Shown: piece after piece, positions 17,093 through 25,748 of the stretch
Numbering within the stretch: the first letter of the stretch is position 1
Layout of the letters: each line of letters starts with the position of its first letter
Assembly: GCA_044869895.1 (NCBI GenBank)
Contig: JBIOXZ010000193.1
Span: 1-40,193 of the forward strand
From: AC-69 sp044869895
Lineage (GTDB): Bacteria > Actinomycetota > UBA4738 > HRBIN12
Direction: 5' to 3'
Length of the DNA: 40,193 nt
Made by a program: the position numbers and the translations under genes
The notes under the pieces: model-generated
What the model was told of the DNA's origin: nothing
The model's input: the letters and a program-made list of their open reading frames with translations, nothing else
Database searches by the model: none

Positions 17093-18131
17093 GATCGTTG
17101 ATTACCACCTCGATGCTCGTGCCGGTAGCGACATAGGTCACTGTCACCACCGTCCCGAAGGGAAGCCATGGGTGGGCGGCGGTGAAGCCGGAGCCGGGCG
17201 CGAAACCGTACCAGGAGGCCTCCCCCGTCTCCGAGCCGTGAACCACCGGTTCGGCCCGCCCGACCACGCGGAGCGTGGGGACGGCCGTCTGAAGCACCTT
17301 GCGCGTAAGGACGGTTCTTCTCGCCACTCGCCCGTCCACCATCGTGACCCGGTAGGTCACGAGCAGCCTTCCGGTCGACCCGGACTGTGTGATCTTCTCC
17401 GTTCCGGGAGTCAGCGTGGCCGAGTACGAGGTGAGGGTATGGAACGGGATGGGAACGACGACGTGTCGCGTCCGAAGATCGATGTCGACGAACCGAACGG
17501 AGGCCCCGTCGAGGAGGGGGGTCCTGGGTGGCGGAAGGACGCGATCGCTCCCGTCGGGCTCGATCCCCATGGCCGAGAGGAGCTCCCGAACGGTGGCCGC
17601 ATTCGTGAGTACGTCGTGAGCCTTGCCTTTCACGACGACCCGAGCGTCCACGATCCGGGTCGGCCCGACCGGTTCTCCCGCGGAGAACCAATTCTCGGTG
17701 TGCTGGATAGCCAGCTTCGCCGACGGTCCAGTCACCCCATCCACCACCCAGACCCCCACACCGGAGGCGGCCTGCATGAGGCCGCTGGTGTCCACCACCA
17801 CGGTCATGCCGTCGGCGAGGGGGGTCGCCACCGGCGGGGCCACGTAGCCCTGAATGTCCACGACGATGCCCCGTGCGTCGAGGAGCTGTTCCACGTTCGA
17901 GCTCAGCGTGCGAACGGCCTGGGGGTGACCGTTCACGACGAGGGTCACGTTCTTCTCGAGAGCCAGATAGAGGGAGCCGACGGCGAGGATCGCCACGACG
18001 AACGCGACGTTCCCCGTAGCCCTGCGGATCCGCAATCGGCGGACCCGAGTCGGCCGGACCAGCATCCTTCCCCCCAACAGCAAGAAGGCTTCGGGGGGAG
18101 CGCCGGCGACCAGCCGGGCCGAAGCCTCCAT
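16992..18131 (-). CDS. DUF348/G5 wall-associated protein with C-terminal RlpA-like barrel
   Basis: About 379 aa. A basic cytoplasmic head is followed by one TM helix (VAFVVAILAVGSLYLAL). Two DUF348 (YabE-like) modules follow (NVTLVVNGHPQAVRTL... and ARVVVKGKAHDVLT...), then a G5 domain (about 225-300) and a C-terminal double-psi beta-barrel (GEASWYG, GFTAAHPWLPFGT, INDRGPFGG). In Actinobacteria this slot between tatD and rsmA usually holds RpfB, with a lysozyme-like domain at the end. Here that domain is replaced by an RlpA/3D-type barrel, so the likely role is cell-wall binding or remodelling. The ATG at 18131 fits a TTGCAG-17-TACGGT promoter; GTG 18137 is also possible. Confidence 0.88.
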   Translation of the reverse strand: MEASARLVAGAPPEAFLLLGGRMLVRPTRVRRLRIRRATGNVAFVVAILAVGSLYLALEKNVTLVVNGHPQAVRTLSSNVEQLLDARGIVVDIQGYVAPPVATPLADGMTVVVDTSGLMQAASGVGVWVVDGVTGPSAKLAIQHTENWFSAGEPVGPTRIVDARVVVKGKAHDVLTNAATVRELLSAMGIEPDGSDRVLPPPRTPLLDGASVRFVDIDLRTRHVVVPIPFHTLTSYSATLTPGTEKITQSGSTGRLLVTYRVTMVDGRVARRTVLTRKVLQTAVPTLRVVGRAEPVVHGSETGEASWYGFAPGSGFTAAHPWLPFGTVVTVTYVATGTSIEVVINDRGPFGGRIIDLSDEAFAALAPLSQGVMDVRLTW

Positions 18132-18144
18132 GAGCACTGGCGGC

Positions 18145-18173
18145 ACCGTATCAACCCTCAACCCTCACTGCAA
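18145..18173 (-). promoter_or_regulatory. Promoter of the DUF348/G5/RlpA-like gene
   Basis: TTGCAG (18173-18168) and TACGGT (18150-18145) are separated by 17 bp, a good sigma-70/SigA spacing. GTG 18137 lies 7 bp and ATG 18131 lies 13 bp after the -10, so the mRNA has little or no leader. The spacer holds a GAGGGTT direct repeat. Confidence 0.5.
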
Positions 18174-18220
18174 ACTTGAAAGCAAACGTGTGTTCGAGGC
18201 CCTCAGAGCGCCTGAACCGT

Positions 18221-19015
18221 TTATCCAAGCCGGTGGAAAACCGCGCGCGCGTTCGCAGACGTCGCGTCGCGAACCGTTTCGAAGGTGGTTCCGCGAACAT
18301 CGGCGATCGCTCGGATCACCTCGACGACGTTCGCCGGCGAGTTCTCGCGGCCCCGAACGGACTGCGGGGCGAGGAACGGGCTGTCGGTCTCGACCAGAAG
18401 TTGATCGAGCGGGGTAGCGGCGGCCGACTCCCGAAGGTGTTGGTTCTTCGGATACGTGAGGTTGCCGGCGAAAGACAGGAACCACCCGCGGGCCGCGCAC
18501 TCCGTGGCGATCGACGCATCTCCGCTGAAGCAGTGGAGGACCACTCGTTCCGCCGATCCGTCGTCCAGGAGCCGGAGGCCGGCCGGCCATGCATCCCGAA
18601 TGTGAACAACGACGGGAAGCCCGGTCTCAACGCTCAACGAGATGTGGAGAACGAAGGCTCGCTCCTGGTCCTCTCTCGGGGATCGCATCCGATAGAAGTC
18701 GAGCCCGCATTCCCCGACTGCGACAACCCGGGGCATGGCCACCATCTCCTTGATCTGCTCCCATCCCTCGTCGTCCAACTCCGAAGCCGTGTGGGGGTGC
18801 ATCCCCGCCGTGGCCAACACCTCGGGAAAGGACTGGGCGAGCTCGATCGAACGCTGGCTCGTCTGGGGGTCGATGCCGGCGCAGACCAGACTCTCAACGC
18901 CTGCCCGCCGCGCAGCCGCAATCACCTCGGCGGGGTCCTCCTGGATCAGGAACAGATGACAATGGGTGTCAACGGCGACGTCCTGCGGGGACGACTCAGG
19001 ATGGGTGGAGGCCAT
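18221..19015 (-). CDS. tatD: TatD family metal-dependent deoxyribonuclease
   Basis: 264 aa cytoplasmic amidohydrolase-fold nuclease. The two-metal ligands are visible: DTHCHLF near the N-terminus, GECGLDFYR, VVHIRDAW, LHCFSG and VETDSPFLAP. The ATG at 19015 gives the usual N-terminus; residues further upstream in frame are unlike the family. A TATCGT box lies 9 bp before it. It stands between metG and the DUF348/G5 protein, the common actinobacterial order. Confidence 0.95.
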   Translation of the reverse strand: MASTHPESSPQDVAVDTHCHLFLIQEDPAEVIAAARRAGVESLVCAGIDPQTSQRSIELAQSFPEVLATAGMHPHTASELDDEGWEQIKEMVAMPRVVAVGECGLDFYRMRSPREDQERAFVLHISLSVETGLPVVVHIRDAWPAGLRLLDDGSAERVVLHCFSGDASIATECAARGWFLSFAGNLTYPKNQHLRESAAATPLDQLLVETDSPFLAPQSVRGRENSPANVVEVIRAIADVRGTTFETVRDATSANARAVFHRLG

Positions 19016-19024
19016 GGATGGCCA

Positions 19025-19030
19025 ACGATA
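19025..19030 (-). promoter_or_regulatory. -10-like box (TATCGT) of tatD
   Basis: TATCGT ends 9 bp before the tatD ATG; no ribosome binding site lies between. Confidence 0.35.
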
Positions 19031-19061
19031 CCGGCTCTCGACCTCCGCTCGATAGGCGACC

Positions 19062-19087
19062 CGGCAGGCAGCGAACCGTGCCTGCCG
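19062..19087 (-). terminator. Hairpin between metG and tatD
   Basis: CGGCAGGCA (19062-19070) and TGCCTGCCG (19079-19087) form a perfect 9-bp stem with an 8-nt loop, about 60 bp after the metG stop. No U-tract follows. It probably ends or attenuates the metG transcript. Confidence 0.45.
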
Positions 19088-19113
19088 AGTGTCCACCCGG
19101 AGTCGAGGGAAGG

Positions 19114-19129
19114 AGTCTCACGTGAAACG
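19114..19129. other. parS-like palindrome (13 of 16 bases)
   Basis: The site on the minus strand is CGTTTCACGTGAGACT. Compared with the parS consensus TGTTTCACGTGAAACA it matches 13 of 16 bases, including the central CACGTG. It lies in the non-coding gap between metG and tatD, as ParB sites often do. A single degenerate copy in a GC-rich genome may be chance. Confidence 0.35.
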
Positions 19130-19148
19130 CGCCGGCGCGAACCCTCAC

Positions 19149-20687
19149 CTAGGAGTCGAGGCGCGGGAACAGCGATTCGCCCTTGGTGGTCCTCGTGCCG
19201 GGAGGGAGGCGGCCCCACTCCGCGGCGTGGGGAATCCGTTGAGCCGCGAGCGGTTCGGAAATCCCCAATTGTTTCCACAGCCTGCCGGCCGCGCCTGGCA
19301 TGATCGGTGACAGAAGCACCGCCAGGATCCGAAGGATCTCGGCCGCCGCGTACAACACTCCCGCCAGTTCATCTCGGCTCGCCGGATCCTTGGCCAAGCG
19401 CCACGGCGCTCGCTCCACCAGGTACAGGTTGGCCCGGCCCACGAGCTCCCACACCGCGGCCACTGCAGGGGTCAAGGCAACGTCGAGCATGAGGCTGTCG
19501 TACCGTCCGGCGACGTCCTTGACCAAGGCGGGGATGTCGCCCTCCATCCCAGTGACGGGGATCTCCGGGACCAGGCCGTCGTAGTAGGACCCCAGCATCG
19601 CCAGGACCCGGCTGGCCAGATTCCCCAGGCCGTTCGCCAGGTCGGCGTGGTAGCGGTCGTTCATGGATTCCAGGGAGAAGCTCCCGTCCTGACCGAACTG
19701 GATCTCCCGGATGAAGTAGTACCGGTACGCGTCGTCCCCGAACCGATCCACGAGCTCGAAGGGGTGGATACCCGTGGCGTTGGTCTTCGACATCTTCTGG
19801 CCTCCGACCGTCAGGAACCCGTGGGCCCAGACCTGTTCGGGGGGCTCGATGCCCGCGGCCATCAGCATGGCCGGCCAGTAGATCGCGTGCTGGCGAAGGA
19901 TGTCCTTCCCGATCATGTGGATGTTCGCCGGCCACACATGGGCGAACCGCTCTGGGTCCGAGGCGTACCCCGCGGCCGTGATGTAGTTGGTCAGAGCGTC
20001 GAACCAGACGTAGGTCACGTGCGCCGGGTCCCAGGGGAGTGGGATGCCCCACCGGAACGACGTCCGGCTGATGGAGAAGTCCTGGAGTCCGCCGCGGATC
20101 ACCGACAGGACCTCGTTCCGCCTGACCTCCGGCTGCACCGCCTTGGGATGCGTCTCATAGTGCCGCAGGAGCCGGTCCGCATACGCCGAAAGACGGAAGA
20201 AGTAGTTCTCCTCCCGCATGGCCTCGACCGGGATGCCGTGGATCGGGCACCTGCCGTCGACGAGCTCGTCCTCGGTGTAGTACAGCTCGCACGACACGCA
20301 ATACAGGCCCTCATAGGCGCCGAGGTAGATGTCGTCTCTGCCGTTGTCGAACACGATTTGGAGGAGCTCCTTCACCGCCTTCTCGTGCCGGGGCTCGGTG
20401 GTCCGGATGTAGTCGTCGTAGGCGATGTCCAGTCGGGCCCACACCTCACGCCATCGTGGCTCCATCGAGTCCACCCATTCCTTTGGGCTCATCCCGGCGG
20501 CCTCCGCCGCCCGCTGGAGTTTCAGCCCATGCTCGTCGGTGCCGGTGAGGTGGAAGACCACGTCCCCGCGAAGCCGGTGGTACCGGGCGATGAAGTCGGT
20601 GGCGAGCGCGTTGTAGGCGTGGCCGATGTGCGGAACGTCGTTCGGATAGTAGATCGGGGTGGTGATGTAGAAGACGTTCCGGCCCAT
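19149..20687 (-). CDS. metG: Methionyl-tRNA synthetase
   Basis: 512 aa class I synthetase that charges tRNA-Met. The N-terminus FYITTPIYYPNDVPHIGHAY holds the HIGH motif (HIGH). The zinc-binding segment has CVSC and CPIHG, and the KMSKS-type loop reads KMSKT. The C-terminal anticodon-binding helical domain is present, and there is no EMAP/Trbp extension, so it is the short form. The ATG at 20687 is preceded at 9 bp by TAGAAT, suggesting a leaderless mRNA. It lies 19 bp downstream of rsmI. Confidence 0.97.
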   Translation of the reverse strand: MGRNVFYITTPIYYPNDVPHIGHAYNALATDFIARYHRLRGDVVFHLTGTDEHGLKLQRAAEAAGMSPKEWVDSMEPRWREVWARLDIAYDDYIRTTEPRHEKAVKELLQIVFDNGRDDIYLGAYEGLYCVSCELYYTEDELVDGRCPIHGIPVEAMREENYFFRLSAYADRLLRHYETHPKAVQPEVRRNEVLSVIRGGLQDFSISRTSFRWGIPLPWDPAHVTYVWFDALTNYITAAGYASDPERFAHVWPANIHMIGKDILRQHAIYWPAMLMAAGIEPPEQVWAHGFLTVGGQKMSKTNATGIHPFELVDRFGDDAYRYYFIREIQFGQDGSFSLESMNDRYHADLANGLGNLASRVLAMLGSYYDGLVPEIPVTGMEGDIPALVKDVAGRYDSLMLDVALTPAVAAVWELVGRANLYLVERAPWRLAKDPASRDELAGVLYAAAEILRILAVLLSPIMPGAAGRLWKQLGISEPLAAQRIPHAAEWGRLPPGTRTTKGESLFPRLDS

Positions 20688-20696
20688 GGTCGGGCC

Positions 20697-20702
20697 ATTC
20701 TA
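20697..20702 (-). promoter_or_regulatory. -10 box (TAGAAT) of metG
   Basis: TAGAAT ends 9 bp before the metG ATG, in the short gap after rsmI, so metG may have its own leaderless transcript. Confidence 0.5.
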
Positions 20703-20706
20703 GGGG

Positions 20707-21558
20707 TCAGGTGATGGAGGAGGTCCCCTCGGAGCGGTCTGCCTCCAGCAGCGACTCGTAGATGGCGTTGGCGGAGGCTCCCCGCTTCCGGGCCACCTCC
20801 GAGGCGGCGTCGCGTTTGCGCATCCCGGCCCGAACGAGAGCCCGGGCCTCCCCGACCAATTCCTGCTGGTCCACGACTTCCGGACGCCGACTCCCCTCGA
20901 GCACCACGACGAGCTCGCCCTTCAGCCCGGGGTCCGGCAGACGAGCCAGGACATCCGAGGTCCGACCCCGGATGACCTCCTCGTGCAGCTTGGTCAGCTC
21001 CCGCGCGATGGCCACCTGTCGGTTCCCCAGGTCGGCCAGGACCTCGCGCAGCAGGGTGGCCAATCGATGGGGCGACTCGAACAGGACGGCGGTCCGCGGG
21101 TCGTGGGCCAGGCTCCGCAGGCGCGTGCGCCGATCGCCGGCCCGACGAGGAAGGAATCCCTCGAATACGAATCGGTCGGTGGGCAGCCCCGAGACCACCA
21201 GGGCCGACAGGACCGCCGACGGGCCCGGGACCACGCGCACCTCGATCCCCGCGTCCACCGACGCCCGCACCAGCTGGTAGCCGGGATCGGAGAGGATCGG
21301 CATGCCCGCATCGGAGACCACCGCCACGTCGTGGTCGGATCGCAGCTCATTCAGCAGCTCCTCGGTCCGCCAGTCCTCGTTCCCCTGGAACAGCGAGACC
21401 ATCCTGGCCTCGATGCCGAAATGGGCCAGGAGCCGGCCCGTGCGCCGCGTGTCCTCGGCGGCGACCACGTCGACCGTGCCGAGCGTCTCGCGCGCCCGGT
21501 CGGTCATGTCCCCGAAGTTCCCGATCGGCGTGCCGACCAGATACAGGATCCCGCTCAC
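20707..21558 (-). CDS. rsmI: 16S rRNA (cytidine1402-2'-O)-methyltransferase
   Basis: 283 aa tetrapyrrole-methylase-fold enzyme that methylates C1402 of 16S rRNA. Visible are LVGTPIGNFGD, VVAAEDTRRTGRLL, SDAGMPILSDPG, VVPGPSAVLSAL and FEGFLPR. The frame is open upstream, but homology begins at GTG 21558 (VSGILYLVGTPIGN), which I take as the start. The C-terminal part has a short helical tail. It is divergent from the DUF3052 gene with 84 bp between. Confidence 0.95.
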   Translation of the reverse strand: MSGILYLVGTPIGNFGDMTDRARETLGTVDVVAAEDTRRTGRLLAHFGIEARMVSLFQGNEDWRTEELLNELRSDHDVAVVSDAGMPILSDPGYQLVRASVDAGIEVRVVPGPSAVLSALVVSGLPTDRFVFEGFLPRRAGDRRTRLRSLAHDPRTAVLFESPHRLATLLREVLADLGNRQVAIARELTKLHEEVIRGRTSDVLARLPDPGLKGELVVVLEGSRRPEVVDQQELVGEARALVRAGMRKRDAASEVARKRGASANAIYESLLEADRSEGTSSIT

Positions 21559-21627
21559 GGATCGATGTTGCCACGGTTCGCCGCCGACCGAGCACGGCCG
21601 GAGGTCCTGGGAGCCCGCGACGCGGGG

Positions 21628-21633
21628 TACAGT
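21628..21633 (+). promoter_or_regulatory. -10-like box (TACAGT) of the DUF3052 gene
   Basis: TACAGT ends 9 bp before the ATG at 21643, without a ribosome binding site between. Confidence 0.4.
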
Positions 21634-21642
21634 TGGCGGCCC

Positions 21643-22071
21643 ATGCCCTCGGCGGCGCACAAGGATTACTCGGGAACCCCCTTGCCCCGGAAGCTCGGCA
21701 TCCGGGACGGCTCGAGGGTCCTGCTGGTCTCCCCTCCTCCCGGCTTCACCCTGTATCCGTTGCCTCCGGGCGCCAACGTGCTCCGACGGCCCCGCGGAGC
21801 CCTCGACGTCGTTGTGCTGTTCGCGACGAGACGACGTGAGCTCGAGCGGAGGTTGACCGCCCTGGCCCGCTCGCTGGACCCGGCCGGGAGGCTCTGGGTG
21901 GCCTGGCCGAAGAGGGCGGCGAAGGTCGAGACCGACCTCACGTTCCATGCCGTGCAGGAGGCCGGGCTCTCGGCCGGGCTCGTCGACAACAAGTCGGCCT
22001 CGCTCGACCGCGTGTTCCAGGGGGTCCAGTTCGTGTACCGACTGCGGGACCGGCCGGGTGGCCGGCGCTGA
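21643..22071 (+). CDS. DUF3052 family protein
   Basis: 142 aa soluble protein of the actinobacterial DUF3052 family, function unknown. Recognisable segments are GIRDGSRVLLVSPP near the start, VVVLFATRRRELERRL in the middle, then GRLWVAWPKRAAKVETDL and GLVDNKSASLDRVFQGVQFVYR. The ATG at 21643 is chosen because homology starts soon after and a TACAGT box lies 9 bp upstream. The frame is open far upstream, opposite rsmI, with no family-like sequence there. It is followed by the protein mannosyltransferase after 37 bp. Confidence 0.85.
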   Translation: MPSAAHKDYSGTPLPRKLGIRDGSRVLLVSPPPGFTLYPLPPGANVLRRPRGALDVVVLFATRRRELERRLTALARSLDPAGRLWVAWPKRAAKVETDLTFHAVQEAGLSAGLVDNKSASLDRVFQGVQFVYRLRDRPGGRR

Positions 22072-22096
22072 CCCTTCGCGACGACAGGGCCTCTCG

Positions 22097-22102
22097 TACC
22101 AT
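22097..22102 (+). promoter_or_regulatory. -10 box (TACCAT) of the protein mannosyltransferase gene; leaderless start
   Basis: TACCAT ends 6 bp before GTG 22109, the spacing expected for transcription starting at the start codon. Confidence 0.5.
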
Positions 22103-22108
22103 CACCCC

Positions 22109-23632
22109 GTGCAGACCCCCGCCACCATGATCGAGCCCCCGGCTCCCCCGCCGGCCCGGCTCGGTCTGGAGGCCGTTCGCCGCTTCATCAACAGGCCGGT
22201 CGTGGCCGTGGTGGCGGTTGGCCTCATCGCCGGGATCCTCCGGTTCGCCAACCTGGGTACGCCGCCGACCCGGGTATTCGACGAGATCTACTACTCCAAG
22301 TCGGCCTGCATCTACCTCGGCTACTCCAACGCGCGCTGCGACACCACCAGCAGCGACGAGCGGTTCTGGAGGTCGGACAAGAACGACACCGGGGCATGGG
22401 TCCATCCCCCTCTCGGGAAGTGGGCCATCGCCCTCGGCGAGCTCGCCTTCGGCACCGATGCTTTCGGATGGCGAGTGTCGTCTGCCGCATTCGGCACGGC
22501 CACCGTCATCGTGCTGGCGCTGATGGTGCAGCTGCTGTTCGGGAGCCCCCTGTGGACCTTCACCGGGGGGCTTCTCCTGGCGACGGAGAACCTCAGCTTC
22601 GTCCAGTCGCGGATGGCGATGCTCGACGTCTTCGTGGCGTTCTGGATCGCGCTCGGATTCCTGTTCCTCCTGCTGGACCGGCGATGGATCGAGCGGCGCG
22701 GACCCCGGAAGTCCCAGCCGGCGCGCGAGGGGTCCGAGTCCCATGGGTCAGACCTTTCCGGGGCACCGAAGTCCGGCGTCCGCGTGCCCTCCCCGTTGTT
22801 TCGGCCATGGCGGGTCGCTTCGGGCATCGCGCTCGGTGCCGCCGTCGCCACGAAGTGGTCGGGGGTTACCGGCATCCTCGGCGCCATCGCCCTCTCGGTT
22901 GCGTGGGAAGTGACGCGGCGCAAACGAGCCGGCGTGAGCCGACCAGTCTGGCGAACGATCCAATGGGAATCGTTCCCAATCGCCCTGTTGTTCCTGGTGG
23001 TGCCGGCGGTGGTGTACGTGGGGTCGTATCTCGGGTGGTTCCTTCATTTCGGGTTCCACGTCAGAGATTGGCTCCGCCTCCAGGGAGCGATGACGAACTA
23101 CCACGAGCATCTGCAATCGATCGATCCCGAGACGCACAAGCCCATACATCCGTACCTCGCGCAGGGCTGGAAGTGGATCCTCCTGTGGCGTCCGATCCTG
23201 TACTACGCGCGGTACGCCGACGACATACGTCGCGTGATCTATGCGAACGGCAACCCCGCCATCTTCTGGGGGAGCCTCGTGGCGATCCCTTACGTCGCCT
23301 ACGCCTGGTGGCTGAGGCGGGACTGGGTTGCCGGTTTCGTCGTCATGACGGTCGCTGCCCTCTACCTGCCTTGGTTCCTGGTGACACGGCCGCAGTTCTT
23401 CTTCTACGCCACACCGATCGTTCCGTTCTTCGTCCTCGCGTGCGTCTATGCCCTGCGGGACCTGTCGGAGGCCCACATCGCCGGCTCTCGCTCGCGTCCG
23501 TGGCTCCCGCTCGCCGCCGGGTTCGTCGTGGTCTCGGTGGGCCTGTTCCTATGGTTCTGGCCCGTGCTCACCGCTCACCCGCTCTCCGGGTACGCCTTCT
23601 CGCTGCGGGCATGGTTCCCCAGCTGGACGTGA
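22109..23632 (+). CDS. Protein O-mannosyltransferase (GT39)
   Basis: 507 aa polytopic membrane glycosyltransferase that moves mannose from a polyprenyl-phosphate donor to exported proteins. The first extracytoplasmic loop has the catalytic acidic motif (RVFDEIYYSKSA) and HPPLGKW. About ten TM helices are visible. A cytoplasmic insert of about 35 residues (near 205-240, rich in Arg, Ser and Gly) separates two helices and is not family-typical. GTG 22109 fits the TACCAT box; ATG 22127 (MIEPPAPP) is the alternative. The GT39 gene beside rsmI is common in Actinobacteria. The substrate could be Sec-exported lipoproteins such as those in this window. Confidence 0.93.
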   Translation: MQTPATMIEPPAPPPARLGLEAVRRFINRPVVAVVAVGLIAGILRFANLGTPPTRVFDEIYYSKSACIYLGYSNARCDTTSSDERFWRSDKNDTGAWVHPPLGKWAIALGELAFGTDAFGWRVSSAAFGTATVIVLALMVQLLFGSPLWTFTGGLLLATENLSFVQSRMAMLDVFVAFWIALGFLFLLLDRRWIERRGPRKSQPAREGSESHGSDLSGAPKSGVRVPSPLFRPWRVASGIALGAAVATKWSGVTGILGAIALSVAWEVTRRKRAGVSRPVWRTIQWESFPIALLFLVVPAVVYVGSYLGWFLHFGFHVRDWLRLQGAMTNYHEHLQSIDPETHKPIHPYLAQGWKWILLWRPILYYARYADDIRRVIYANGNPAIFWGSLVAIPYVAYAWWLRRDWVAGFVVMTVAALYLPWFLVTRPQFFFYATPIVPFFVLACVYALRDLSEAHIAGSRSRPWLPLAAGFVVVSVGLFLWFWPVLTAHPLSGYAFSLRAWFPSWT

Positions 23633-23681
23633 GGTGACTACCGGTCAGACCATCGCTCGCGGGCCCGCCGGGACGCCGGGC

Positions 23682-23687
23682 TAGGAT
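23682..23687 (+). promoter_or_regulatory. -10 box (TAGGAT) of the CocE-type hydrolase gene
   Basis: TAGGAT ends 8 bp before the ATG at 23696; the mRNA is probably leaderless. Confidence 0.5.
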
Positions 23688-23695
23688 TCGCGCCG

Positions 23696-25678
23696 ATGCC
23701 CGCGACGTCGACGCATACGTTCATCACGATGGCCGACGGCATGCGGCTGGCTGCGACGCTCTACCTGCCCGACGGCGAGGGCCCGTGGCCCGCCATCCTC
23801 GAAGCACTGCCGTATCGCAAGGACGACCTCACCGCGTCGTATCGGACGGAGTACGTGCGCCTCTCCGAGGCCGGGTACGTCGTGTGCCGGGTGGACGTGC
23901 GAGGGACCGGGACGTCCGAAGGCGTTGCCGAAGACGAGTACCCGGAGATCGAGCAGCGGGACATGAACGAGGTCATCGCCTGGCTGGCCTCGCAGGACTG
24001 GTGCACCGGCAACGTCGGGATGTACGGGACCTCCTATTCGGGATTCAACTCGATCCAGGTGGCCATGACCCGGCCGCCGGCGCTGAAGGCCATCATCCCC
24101 ATCTACGCCACCGATGACCGGTACGCCGACGACGTTCATTACTTCGGTGGTGCGCTGAAGGCCCTCGACCTGGTGGATTACCCCACCTACATGACCGGAC
24201 TGAACGCTCTCCCGCCGGTGCCTTCGCTGTACGGCGATGGGTGGCGCGCGGCATGGGAGCAGCGGGTGCACGACAACGAGCCATGGGTCATCCGCTGGCT
24301 GGAGGAGCAGACGTTCGGGCCGTACTGGCAGCACGGTTCGCTCCGCCCTGACTATGAAGCCATCCAGGCCGCGACGATGATCGTCGCCGGCTGGGCCGAC
24401 GGATACACGAACAACTCGCTTCGCACGATGGCCGCGCTGACGTGCCCCAGACGGCTGATCCTGGGGCCATGGGCTCACGCGTCGACCGAGACCTCGCTCC
24501 CGGGGCCGAACGTGGACCTGACGCCGGAGATGCTCCGTTGGTGGGACCGGTGGCTGAAGGGCATCGACAACGGCATCGATCGCGAGCCGGCGATCGTTCT
24601 CTTCGCGCGTCGCTCCACCAAGCCTCAGCCCGATCTGACGCAGGTCCGGGGGGAGTGGCGCTACGAGCCGGGGTGGCCGCTCGATCGAGGCACGGAGGTC
24701 CCCATGCCGTTCGGGAACGCGATCGCCGTGGGCCGGTCCTCCTCCGACCCCGACGAGCTCGAGGTCCGGGGCGACGTGGGATGGACGGCCTGGATCTCGT
24801 GCGCCGGGCACCTGCCGTTCGGGCAGCCTCAGGACCAGCGACCCGACGAAGCGTGGTCCGCCGTGTACGAATGGCCTCCGCTGCTCGAGGAGCTCGAGAT
24901 CCTCGGCCATCCCCGCGTGGAGGTGACGGTGACCTCGTCCGCGCCTGTCGCCTTCCTCTCGGCGAAGCTGTGCGACGTGTTCCCAGACGGGACTTCGGCA
25001 CTGGTGACGCGAGGCCTCTTGAACCTGGCGCATCGGGAGTCGCGAGAGCAGCCCTCTCCGCTCGAACCCGGGACGCCGTACCGGGCAGAGGTGGAGCTCG
25101 AGGTCACCTCCTGGATCTTCGAGCCGGGGCACAGGATCCGGCTCGACCTGGCCGGGTCGGACTGGCCCAACGCCTGGCCGCCGCCCGCGGCGGCCACGCT
25201 CAGCTTCGAACGCGGTGGCTCGGCGCTGATCATGCCCGCGGTGGGCGGTCCCTCACCGATCGGCGAGCGTCCCGTCGTCACGACGGCCAGTAACCGGCAG
25301 GAACGATACGAATCGTCCAAGGGCAACGCGGTGGAGACCGTCGTGTGGCGGATCGAGCACGGCGTGCTGGACCGGGAGACCCGGGCCGTCGCCGAGAGCT
25401 CCGGGACGACTGAGGCGGACGGCGAGCGACCAGGGTTCCACGAGCTCTACGGGGGGACCGTTGCCGTCTCGACACGGGACCCCGCGGTCGCGAGCGCCGA
25501 CTCGCGCGCCTCGTTGACCATCGAGTGGCCGGAGGCAACGGTCACCTCACAGGTCCACCAGGTGGTTCGAAGCGACGCCGAGATGTATCACCTGACGATC
25601 GATCTCGACGTCTCGGAGAACGGGACCCTCCGATGGTCCAGGCGGTGGGAGCGACGCATCCCCCGCCGCCTTCAGTAG
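23696..25678 (+). CDS. CocE/NonD family alpha/beta hydrolase (X-Pro dipeptidyl-peptidase S15 type)
   Basis: 660 aa, no signal peptide. The N-terminal alpha/beta hydrolase has the nucleophile in YGTSYSG (Ser113), Asp in GWADGY (Asp235) and His in GPWAHAS (His261), so the triad looks complete. The C-terminal jelly-roll domain (from about 330) has the family pattern (EVTVTSSAPVAFLSAKLCDV, EPGHRIRLDLAGSDWPN). A further ~110 residues after that are less typical. The family hydrolyses esters and amides such as acyl or beta-lactam-type substrates; the substrate here is unknown. It stands alone on plus, convergent with the oxygenase gene. Confidence 0.9.
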   Translation: MPATSTHTFITMADGMRLAATLYLPDGEGPWPAILEALPYRKDDLTASYRTEYVRLSEAGYVVCRVDVRGTGTSEGVAEDEYPEIEQRDMNEVIAWLASQDWCTGNVGMYGTSYSGFNSIQVAMTRPPALKAIIPIYATDDRYADDVHYFGGALKALDLVDYPTYMTGLNALPPVPSLYGDGWRAAWEQRVHDNEPWVIRWLEEQTFGPYWQHGSLRPDYEAIQAATMIVAGWADGYTNNSLRTMAALTCPRRLILGPWAHASTETSLPGPNVDLTPEMLRWWDRWLKGIDNGIDREPAIVLFARRSTKPQPDLTQVRGEWRYEPGWPLDRGTEVPMPFGNAIAVGRSSSDPDELEVRGDVGWTAWISCAGHLPFGQPQDQRPDEAWSAVYEWPPLLEELEILGHPRVEVTVTSSAPVAFLSAKLCDVFPDGTSALVTRGLLNLAHRESREQPSPLEPGTPYRAEVELEVTSWIFEPGHRIRLDLAGSDWPNAWPPPAAATLSFERGGSALIMPAVGGPSPIGERPVVTTASNRQERYESSKGNAVETVVWRIEHGVLDRETRAVAESSGTTEADGERPGFHELYGGTVAVSTRDPAVASADSRASLTIEWPEATVTSQVHQVVRSDAEMYHLTIDLDVSENGTLRWSRRWERRIPRRLQ

Positions 25679-25748
25679 GACCAAACGCGCGGCCCACGCT
25701 CCGCCACGGTTCCGACGAGACCATCGCGATCACGTTCCACCGGATCGG

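Noticed and set aside
22700..22810. tRNA-like or mobile palindromic insert inside the protein mannosyltransferase loop (GGTCCGAGTCCC, GVRVPSPL)
   Set aside because: Only a fragment resembling a T-arm is visible, with no acceptor or anticodon stem and no flanking repeats, so it is left as an unusual loop.
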